NCBI GenBank assembly: GCA_016183075.1
Contig: JACPFH010000750.1
Span: 1 to 6,624, forward strand
DNA from: Deltaproteobacteria bacterium
GTDB taxonomy: Bacteria; Desulfobacterota; Binatia; UBA9968
Direction of reading: 5' to 3'
DNA: 6,624 bases
The notes beneath the pieces are model-generated. The model was not told the origin of the DNA and did no database searches. It was given only the letters and a program-made list of their open reading frames with translations. The translations under genes and the position numbers were made by a program. Positions 1 to 4,833 of the stretch are shown piece after piece (the stretch's first letter is position 1; every line of letters starts with the position of its first letter).

Positions 1-2
1 GT

Positions 3-74
3 AAGGAGAGCAAGATTGCCAGGATCAATTTCCTTCAGTCAAATCGGGCCGCAGCGGATGCGTTCGTGCCATGA
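3..74 (+). CDS. Possible 3' end of an upstream gene (partial, unidentified)
   Basis: The third reading frame is open from the left edge to a TGA at 72-74 and would give a 23-residue tail ending AAADAFVP. About two thirds of its codons end in G or C, like the real genes here, and it lacks the AGA-rich look of frame 1. Frame 2 is also open, to about 152, so the assignment is weak. I do not recognise the family from so short a tail. If real, the upstream gene is co-oriented with the cluster and ends about 210 bases before the first flavoenzyme gene. Alternatively the segment is non-coding. Confidence 0.2.
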   Translation, partial: KESKIARINFLQSNRAAADAFVP

Positions 75-91
75 GTCGTACCGTCTGTAAT

Positions 92-101
92 CGGACGTCC
101 G
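92..101. other. Perfect 10-bp palindrome in the leader
   Basis: CGGACGTCCG is a perfect inverted repeat in the non-coding leader of the first flavoenzyme gene. A GTCCGC at 97-102 also pairs with GCGGAC at 144-149. It could be a dimeric regulator site or part of a weak hairpin. No T-run follows, so it is not an obvious terminator. It may be chance in GC-rich DNA. Confidence 0.2.
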
Positions 102-219
102 CGGCCTTCCCTCTCGTCCCCTCGGGCTTCTATAAGTGCTTCTGCGGACCTTGAGTCGCTGGTAAATTAGCACCAGAAAACACTCCGATTGCCCCGGTTC
201 TTTTTTGGATCGGGGTTAG

Positions 220-248
220 TTGACCGAGGGTTTCGCATCGGATACGCT
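220..248 (+). promoter_or_regulatory. Candidate sigma-70 promoter for the first flavoenzyme gene
   Basis: TTGACC at 220-225 matches five of six bases of the -35 consensus. After exactly 17 bases comes TACGCT at 243-248, which keeps the T1, A2 and T6 positions of the -10 box. The start codon at 287 lies 38 bases further on, leaving room for a short leader with the ribosome binding site at 272-279. The -10 is poor (three of six), so this is the best candidate seen rather than a firm promoter. Confidence 0.35.
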
Positions 249-271
249 TCTTTCTGCTTGAATTGCGTGCC

Positions 272-279
272 GGGGAAGG
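272..279 (+). promoter_or_regulatory. Shine-Dalgarno site that fixes the start at 287
   Basis: GGGGAAGG ends seven bases before the ATG at 287. The frame is open further upstream to a TTG at 263, but the Shine-Dalgarno would then lie inside the gene. The residues it would add precede the Rossmann strand that normally opens this family. A GTG at 284 directly before the ATG is a less likely start. Confidence 0.6.
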
Positions 280-286
280 TCCTGTG

Positions 287-1861
287 ATGGATCAGGAATG
301 GGATGTCATCCTCATCGGGGCAGGGCAGAACAACTTCGCGCTCGGGACGTACCTCGGAATGGCGGGTCTGAAGACCGTCATGTGCGAGAGCCGCCTCGAG
401 AACGGCGGGCGGCTCTTCAGCGAAGAGATCACGCTTCCCGGCTACTGGCACAACACTTTGGCATACTTCCAGGACAACCGGGAAATCTCTCCCGTTTGGA
501 AGGAGCTTGACTGGGAAGGGGGTCATCATGCTGAGTTCGTCTCGCCCTCGGTTGTGAGCTCGCTTCTTTTGCCCGACGGCGCGTCGGTTTCCCACCACCA
601 GTCGCTGGATGCAACCGTGGCCTCGGTTGGAAGATTCTCCGCCAAGGATGCGGTGACCTGGGGCGAGACGCACGGCAGGTTCCACGGGCTCATTCGAAGC
701 TATTTGATTCCCCTGTATTACAACCCGCCCGGACAAGACGGCTTCCTGGAAGAAATCTTGCTCGCGGATCGAGCCGCCAAAGATTTTCGGCGATTGGCCT
801 CGTTGACGCCCAGGCAGGTCGTTGACGAGCTGTTTGAGAGCGAGGGGGTCAAGACTCTCATCCTTTCGCAGATGGCGATCCCGCGAGGGGTGGGTCTTGA
901 CTACGAGGGGGGCGGAATCGAGGTCCTCAAGCTGATCGCCGGAGATGAGAAGCCTGAGCTGGCGCGCGGCGGCGCGCACTCCATTGCTCAGGTGCTCCAG
1001 CGGGCGTATGTGCGAAGCGGCGGGCAGATCCGCGCCGTTCATCACGTCGAGAAGATTGTGGTCGAAAATGGTCGCGCCGCCGGCGTGAGGCTTCGCGACG
1101 GGCGTCAGTGGAAAGCCAGGGTCGCCGTGGTCTCCAACGTCGATCCTTACTCGACGTTCGTGGAAATGATCGGTGAGGATAAGCTGTCGAAGGATTTCGT
1201 GGACAAGGTCAAAGCGATCGAGCCCGATGAGTTTTCGTATTTTGAGATCCACCTCGCGCTGAAAGCCCCGGTTCGCTACGCCTTTCACGAGGCGAACGAT
1301 CCGGCCGTGCGCCAGGCGATGAATGTCACCATCGGGCCGCAAAGGGCGAGCGATTTGGAGAGAATGTGGGAGGAGATCCGCGCCGGCGAATTTCCCAGCC
1401 ACGTCTGTTTGCATACCATCTGCCCCACGCTGCTCGATCCGCTTCAGGCGCCGGGAGGTAAACACGCCGCGTCGCTTTTCATGCCCGTCCCGTTTCAGCT
1501 CAAAGGGAAAGAGCCCGAGGACTGGGTGAGGCTCAAGAAGGGCTTCATGGAGCAGGTCTTGACCGTCTGGCGCAGCTATGCGACCAACCTTACGGAAGAG
1601 AATATCGAGATGAAAGTTGCGCTCGATCCGTTCTATCTCTCGGGACGCTGGCGGAACATGCGCCGCGGCTCGGTTTGGGTGGCGCGAAAGACTGCGCGCC
1701 AGATGGGCGAGAACCGGCCGATCCCCGAGCTTGCGCGCTATCGGACGCCGATCGCCGGGCTCTATCAGGTAGGTGTGGCCACGCATCCTGCAGACGCCGT
1801 CATTGCCGGATCGGGACGCAATGCCTGGCAAGTCATCAGAGAGGATCTGAAGCTGGAATGA
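287..1861 (+). CDS. FAD-dependent oxidoreductase, phytoene desaturase/PYROXD2-like, with divergent FAD motifs
   Basis: This is a 524-residue, probably cytosolic flavoprotein without signal peptide or membrane segment. The N-terminus is a Rossmann FAD-binding fold: DVILIGAGQNN at residues 6-16, the ribose-binding acidic residue in CES (E34), and a GG pair at 40-41. The last 34 residues form the second FAD-binding segment typical of the CrtI/COG1233 superfamily (GLYQVGVATHPAD from 491, then GSGRNA at 508-513). Two signature positions are changed. The third glycine of GxGxxG is Asn16, and the usual HPGG is HPAD (500-503). The gene downstream keeps both motifs and its C-terminal segment starts at the same residue number, so the two are tandem paralogues. 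Family members dehydrogenate or isomerise hydrophobic polyenes, but many have no known substrate. I infer either a divergent enzyme or a partner subunit of the next gene product. Superfamily assignment is firm; substrate is unknown. Confidence 0.92.
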   Translation: MDQEWDVILIGAGQNNFALGTYLGMAGLKTVMCESRLENGGRLFSEEITLPGYWHNTLAYFQDNREISPVWKELDWEGGHHAEFVSPSVVSSLLLPDGASVSHHQSLDATVASVGRFSAKDAVTWGETHGRFHGLIRSYLIPLYYNPPGQDGFLEEILLADRAAKDFRRLASLTPRQVVDELFESEGVKTLILSQMAIPRGVGLDYEGGGIEVLKLIAGDEKPELARGGAHSIAQVLQRAYVRSGGQIRAVHHVEKIVVENGRAAGVRLRDGRQWKARVAVVSNVDPYSTFVEMIGEDKLSKDFVDKVKAIEPDEFSYFEIHLALKAPVRYAFHEANDPAVRQAMNVTIGPQRASDLERMWEEIRAGEFPSHVCLHTICPTLLDPLQAPGGKHAASLFMPVPFQLKGKEPEDWVRLKKGFMEQVLTVWRSYATNLTEENIEMKVALDPFYLSGRWRNMRRGSVWVARKTARQMGENRPIPELARYRTPIAGLYQVGVATHPADAVIAGSGRNAWQVIREDLKLE

Positions 1862-1884
1862 CGGTGCCGAGTAACGAGGGTAAA

Positions 1885-1947
1885 AGGTTCAAGCCGTTCG
1901 ATCCGTTTAAACGGTTTGAACGATTCCAACGACTTAAACGCTTGTAC
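1885..1947. repeat. 9-bp periodic palindromic repeat, copy 1
   Basis: Seven consecutive 9-base units fill the gap between the two flavoenzyme genes: AGGTTCAAG, CCGTTCGAT, CCGTTTAAA, CGGTTTGAA, CGATTCCAA, CGACTTAAA and CGCTTGTAC. The loose consensus is CGnTTnnAA. The centre, CCGTTTAAACGG at 1903-1914, is a perfect 12-bp palindrome. Units to its left read GTTCAA-like and those to its right TTGAAC-like, so the array has overall dyad symmetry and could form a hairpin. It ends four bases before the ATG of the next gene. Because the period is three codons, it stays open in several frames and yields Phe/Lys/Arg/Glu-rich shadow peptides. A related array lies at 4685-4756. Its function is unknown; a spacer, protein-binding array or RNA structure are possible. 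Confidence 0.8.
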
Positions 1948-1951
1948 CACC

Positions 1952-3574
1952 ATGCCTAAAATTTACGAATACGACGGTGTAGTCATCGGCGCGGGCCACA
2001 ACGGCATGATTTGCGCCGGGTATCTGGGGAAATGCGGCCTTAAGATCATGGTGGTGGAAAAGAACATGGAAGTCGGCGGCGGGCTCGACTCCCACGAGGA
2101 CCGAAACTATCCCGGCTTTTGGCACAACATCCACTCCGTCTTTCACCGCGGTCTCATGACGCTCCCGTGGTACAAAGACCTGGAGCTGGAAAAGTTCGGC
2201 ATTCACTACTACCGGCCCGACCCCGGCGTGGCGCATCACTTTCTTGACGGGACGTATCTCGGTTGGTTCGCCGACGTGGGCCGCACGGCCGAGACGATCC
2301 GGCAGTTTTCGAAGAAAGACGCCGCGACGTTCAGAGAGATCTGGGCGCGCTGGCAGCCTGTGGTTAGAAACATCGTCTTCCCCGAGACCTACTCCGTGCC
2401 GGTCCCGATCGGAGAAAAGAGACTGTTGCTGGAGAAAATTCCCGAGGGCCGGGAGTACCTTCGATATTTCCATACGACGCCCGGGCAGTTTGTTGTGGCG
2501 CACTTCGAGCACCCGCGGGTGCGGGCGTTTATCGGTTTTCTCGGTGTCATGCGAGGCTATGAGCTGGATGCGCCCGGGACGGGCTATCTGATTCCGGCCA
2601 TGATTGCTTGGGGTGTAAATCCCCAACTCTGCCGCGGAACCTCCCATGCCCTGGGCGACAACCTCGCCCACATGCTCTCGCATAACGGGGTGGACTATAT
2701 CGAGGCGGTCGGCGTCGAGCGCATCCTGATCGAGAGGGGTCGCGCCGTTGGAGTCGTGCTCGAAAACGGATCGGTGATCAAGACGCGGAGGTTCGTCGCT
2801 TCCACCGTCCACCCCGTGGACACATTCGTCAAGCTGGTCGGACGCGAGAATCTCGATGCCGAATTTGCCGGGCTCGTTGAGCGTTTCCGTTTCTCGAAAA
2901 CGACGCCGATTTTTGCCGTGAACCTGGCACTGAACGAACGGCCAAAATACATCACCGAGGATAAGCACCCCGAGGTGATCGGTGCATTCATGCACATCGT
3001 CGGCCTGGAGACTTACAAGGATTTGGAGAATCTCTTTGCGGACTGCCGCGCGGGAGAGCTGCCGCGAAAGCCGTTCATGAACGGCGCCACTCCTTCCTAT
3101 CATGACCCGACCCAGGCGCCGCCGGGAAAGGCGACCGCCTTTATGTGGCAACTTGCGCCGTACAACCTGTGGGGAAACCCGCTGAATTGGGACAAAGTCC
3201 GCAACGAGTGGATTGAGAAGCAGCTTGCGGTATGGCGCCGCTACGCTCCCAATCTGACCGGAGAGAATATTCTCTCGAAGGACTCCGGGACGCCGCTCGA
3301 CATCGAGCGCCACGACCGTAATATGTATTACGGAGATTGGATGGTGGGAGAGTACTCCGGCGATCAGGCGCTCGAGAACAGGCCGTTTCCGGGTTGGTCT
3401 CAATACCGAATGCCCATTGAAGGTCTTTATCTGTGTGGCTCCTCGTGCCATCCAGGGGGCAATATCACGGGAGCGCCGGGTTATAATGCGGCCAGAATTA
3501 TTGCCGAAGATCTCGGGATGGATCCGTGGTGGAAACCGCTCAAATTTGAAGAGCACCTGGCAGGGCTGAGATGA
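1952..3574 (+). CDS. FAD-dependent oxidoreductase, phytoene desaturase/PYROXD2-like, canonical paralogue
   Basis: A 540-residue CrtI/COG1233-type flavoprotein. DGVVIGAGHNGM at residues 8-19 has the intact GxGxxG dinucleotide motif, E36 ends the second beta strand, and GGG follows at 42-44. Near the C-terminus come a DIERHDRNM segment, ENRPFPGWSQYRMP, and the canonical closing motif GLYLCGSSCHPGG with GAPGYNAA (491-514). The ATG at 1952 puts the Rossmann strand at the expected distance from the start. An in-frame TTG at 1916 would translate part of the repeat and is rejected. No Shine-Dalgarno is visible, because the leader is entirely repeat. The gene starts 90 bases after the preceding paralogue, in the same direction, so co-transcription is likely. 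It presumably oxidises a hydrophobic or cyclic substrate through FAD. The motifs make it the more likely catalytic member of the pair; the substrate cannot be read from sequence. Confidence 0.93.
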   Translation: MPKIYEYDGVVIGAGHNGMICAGYLGKCGLKIMVVEKNMEVGGGLDSHEDRNYPGFWHNIHSVFHRGLMTLPWYKDLELEKFGIHYYRPDPGVAHHFLDGTYLGWFADVGRTAETIRQFSKKDAATFREIWARWQPVVRNIVFPETYSVPVPIGEKRLLLEKIPEGREYLRYFHTTPGQFVVAHFEHPRVRAFIGFLGVMRGYELDAPGTGYLIPAMIAWGVNPQLCRGTSHALGDNLAHMLSHNGVDYIEAVGVERILIERGRAVGVVLENGSVIKTRRFVASTVHPVDTFVKLVGRENLDAEFAGLVERFRFSKTTPIFAVNLALNERPKYITEDKHPEVIGAFMHIVGLETYKDLENLFADCRAGELPRKPFMNGATPSYHDPTQAPPGKATAFMWQLAPYNLWGNPLNWDKVRNEWIEKQLAVWRRYAPNLTGENILSKDSGTPLDIERHDRNMYYGDWMVGEYSGDQALENRPFPGWSQYRMPIEGLYLCGSSCHPGGNITGAPGYNAARIIAEDLGMDPWWKPLKFEEHLAGLR

Positions 3575-3578
3575 GAGG

Positions 3579-3594
3579 TTACTAACGAGTTCAT
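3579..3594 (+). repeat. Imperfect 16-bp direct repeat, left copy
   Basis: TTACTAACGAGTTCAT begins five bases after the stop of the second flavoenzyme gene. It matches 3838-3853 at 12 of 16 positions, and all four differences are transitions. It may be a decayed target-site duplication around inserted DNA, or chance. Confidence 0.35.
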
Positions 3595-3652
3595 AGGTAA
3601 CTTTACGTTTTCCAAAGGTGCCCAGAAGGCGGACGTTGGAAGGGGAGGGTTT

Positions 3653-3772
3653 CGTCATTCCCGCGAAAGCGGGAATCCACGGGAGGGACGGAAGCGGCCT
3701 GGATGCCCGCCTGCGTTCCCGCCTTCGCGGGAACAGGCGGGCCTGCCCCCGACTTTGATCGGGGGCATGACG
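3653..3772. repeat. Compound REP/MITE-like palindromic element (CGTCATTCCCGC type)
   Basis: The element is bounded by CGTCAT at 3653-3658 and its complement ATGACG at 3767-3772. Inside are three hairpins. ATTCCCGC/GCGGGAAT (3657-3664, 3669-3676) has a GAAA loop. GTTCCCGC/GCGGGAAC (3715-3722, 3727-3734) has a CTTC loop and is extended by GCCCGCCT/AGGCGGGC (3705-3712, 3735-3742) across a two-base bulge. TGCCCCCGA/TCGGGGGCA (3744-3752, 3759-3767) has a six-base loop. Repeats built on ATTCCCGC-GCGGGAAT palindromes are widespread in intergenic DNA of many Proteobacteria and are thought to move or spread without their own transposase. Here it may act as a transcript-end or mRNA-stabilising structure between the flavoenzyme and SDR genes. 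Confidence 0.8.
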
Positions 3773-3837
3773 GAGAGAGGCCGGTTTTCGCAACAGGAGC
3801 GAGAGAAACACCCATCGGGTGGACCCCCAATGTCTAC

Positions 3838-3853
3838 TTACTAGTGAACTCAT
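3838..3853 (+). repeat. Imperfect 16-bp direct repeat, right copy
   Basis: TTACTAGTGAACTCAT is the partner of the copy at 3579-3594 and lies on the other side of the palindromic element. A 7-base inverted relation (GAGTTCA at 3587-3593, TGAACTC at 3845-3851) is embedded in the pair, so the relation could be read as direct or inverted. Significance is uncertain. Confidence 0.35.
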
Positions 3854-3890
3854 TAATAGATTGCGGCTTCGTTTGCTTTTGATGGCAGTG

Positions 3891-3897
3891 GGAAGGG
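3891..3897 (+). promoter_or_regulatory. Shine-Dalgarno site of the SDR gene
   Basis: GGAAGGG ends six bases before the ATG at 3904, which is ideal spacing. It supports that start, and the protein then begins with the usual short lead into the Rossmann strand. Confidence 0.65.
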
Positions 3898-3903
3898 TCT
3901 AAT

Positions 3904-4647
3904 ATGAGACTGAAAGACAAGGTGGCGATCGTGACGGGCGGGGCGCGCCATATCGGCGCTCTGTACGCGAAGCGGCTCGCGGCGGAGGGGGCGCGGGTGG
4001 TCATCGCCGATATCCTTAATGGCGAGGAGGTCGCACGTGAGATCGGATCCGGCGGAGGGGAGGCCTTGGCGTTGAAGGTCGACGTGTCGAAGGAAAAGGA
4101 CACGCTTCAGATGACCCAGGAAACCGTCGACAAGTTCGGGCGAATCGATATTCTGGTCAACAATGCAGCGATTTTTTTGGGGATAAAGCGCCGGCCATTC
4201 TATGAGATCTCGGCGGAGGAGTGGGATCAGGTATCCGCGGTAAACATCAAGGGACCTTTTCTGTGCGCGAAGGCGGTCTTTCCGCAGATGAAAAAGCAGC
4301 TAAGCGGCAAGATCATCAACATCTCTTCTACCACGGCGCTGCAAGGAACGCCGCTGTTTTTGCACTACGTCGCTTCCAAGGCGGCCGTCATCGGGATAAC
4401 CCGGGCCCTGGCCAGAGAGATGGGAGAGTACGGAATCTGCGTCAATGCGATTGCCCCCGGCCTGATCCACCACGAAGGCATGAATGCGCCGAAAGAGTTT
4501 ACGGAATTTCAGCTCAAAGCGCGATCGCTCCGGAGGCTTGAGGCGCCCGAGGATCTAATCGGCGCTATCATTTATCTTGCCTCACCCGACAGTGACTTTG
4601 TTACCGGCCAGACCATTGTCGTCGACGGCGGCAACGTTCTTTATTGA
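3904..4647 (+). CDS. Short-chain dehydrogenase/reductase (classical SDR, FabG-like)
   Basis: A 247-residue protein, the normal length for a classical SDR, catalysing NAD(P)-dependent alcohol/ketone interconversion in the cytosol. The coenzyme motif is TGGARHIG at 11-18, with His16 where TGxxxGxG has its second glycine. Asp36 closes beta strand 2, which in this family favours NAD(H) over NADP(H). NNAA at 86-89, Asn114, Ser142, Tyr155 and Lys159 (YVASK) complete the catalytic tetrad. The C-terminus has the usual VTGQTIVVDGG (233-243). A good Shine-Dalgarno precedes the ATG. The gene is co-oriented with the flavoenzyme genes but separated by 329 bases, so it may be a separate transcript. It probably oxidises or reduces a hydroxyl or keto group on the substrate handled by its neighbours. 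A role as a fatty-acid synthase FabG is less likely, since no other fatty-acid gene is near. Family is certain; substrate is unknown. Confidence 0.95.
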   Translation: MRLKDKVAIVTGGARHIGALYAKRLAAEGARVVIADILNGEEVAREIGSGGGEALALKVDVSKEKDTLQMTQETVDKFGRIDILVNNAAIFLGIKRRPFYEISAEEWDQVSAVNIKGPFLCAKAVFPQMKKQLSGKIINISSTTALQGTPLFLHYVASKAAVIGITRALAREMGEYGICVNAIAPGLIHHEGMNAPKEFTEFQLKARSLRRLEAPEDLIGAIIYLASPDSDFVTGQTIVVDGGNVLY

Positions 4648-4684
4648 GAGAGGAGGAAGGCCGCGGGCGATGGGTTCCTGCCGA

Positions 4685-4756
4685 CCGGTTGAACGATTTG
4701 AACGACTTGAACCGGTTCGGCGTTCAAAACGTTCCAAACGTTCAAACAGTTCAAAA
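4685..4756. repeat. 9-bp periodic palindromic repeat, copy 2
   Basis: Eight 9-base units lie in the 186-base gap between the SDR and UbiD genes: CCGGTTGAA, CGATTTGAA, CGACTTGAA, CCGGTTCGG, CGTTCAAAA, CGTTCCAAA, CGTTCAAAC and AGTTCAAAA. The left units read TTGAAC-like and the right ones GTTCAA-like. They are inverted around the perfect 10-bp palindrome GAACCGGTTC (4709-4718). With a two-base offset the arms pair over roughly 20 positions. The half-orientation is opposite to that of copy 1 at 1885-1947, but unit length and composition are the same, so the two belong to one repeat family. The array ends 77 bases before the likely UbiD start. A frame opening at 4756 begins on its last base and is not the true gene start. 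Confidence 0.8.
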
Positions 4757-4815
4757 TGGTCAGGGCCTGCGCCAGCCTGCATGTTACTACGGCCGCATCC
4801 GAGAGCGCGCTTCCC

Positions 4816-4822
4816 GAGGGAG
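4816..4822 (+). promoter_or_regulatory. Shine-Dalgarno site of the UbiD gene
   Basis: GAGGGAG lies 11 bases before the ATG at 4834 and 5 bases before an in-frame GTG at 4828. It argues that translation starts here rather than at the upstream ATG at 4756. It cannot decide between the two nearby starts, which differ by two residues. Confidence 0.5.
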
Positions 4823-4833
4823 CTGATGTGGGC

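Larger units (their letters stand above)
3575..3903. other. Non-coding spacer of 329 bases between flavoenzyme and SDR genes
   Basis: This spacer contains no credible gene. It holds a compound palindromic element (3653-3772), bounded further out by an imperfect 16-base direct repeat (3579-3594 and 3838-3853), and a Shine-Dalgarno for the SDR gene at its right end. Frames through it on the minus strand merely translate the palindromic repeat, giving DSRFRGNDE-type shadow peptides. No convincing promoter was found in the last 60 bases, although a break in transcription here is possible given its length and the hairpins. Confidence 0.7.

Noticed and set aside
192..215. CCCCG...CGGGG with a T-run, as a terminator of the upstream gene
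   Set aside because: The T-run is inside the loop rather than after the stem, and the stem is only five pairs.
167..1831. A 554-codon open frame on the minus strand
   Set aside because: It lies exactly antisense to the first flavoenzyme gene, has no recognisable domain and is Arg/His/Pro-rich like other GC-driven shadow frames.
1858..1959. A 33-codon frame whose ATG overlaps the stop of the first flavoenzyme gene (ATGA)
   Set aside because: The overlap resembles translational coupling, but nearly all of the peptide is translated 9-bp repeat and it overlaps the next gene's start.
3603..3830. A 75-codon minus-strand frame in the flavoenzyme-SDR spacer
   Set aside because: It consists of read-through of the palindromic repeat and has no ribosome site or domain.
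1934..3853. A 639-codon open frame on the minus strand
   Set aside because: It is antisense to the second flavoenzyme gene and runs through the palindromic element, giving the DSRFRGNDE-type peptide that this repeat encodes spuriously everywhere.
1885..4756. The two 9-bp arrays as a CRISPR-like array
   Set aside because: Units are contiguous with no spacers of 25-40 bases, are degenerate, and no cas gene is near.
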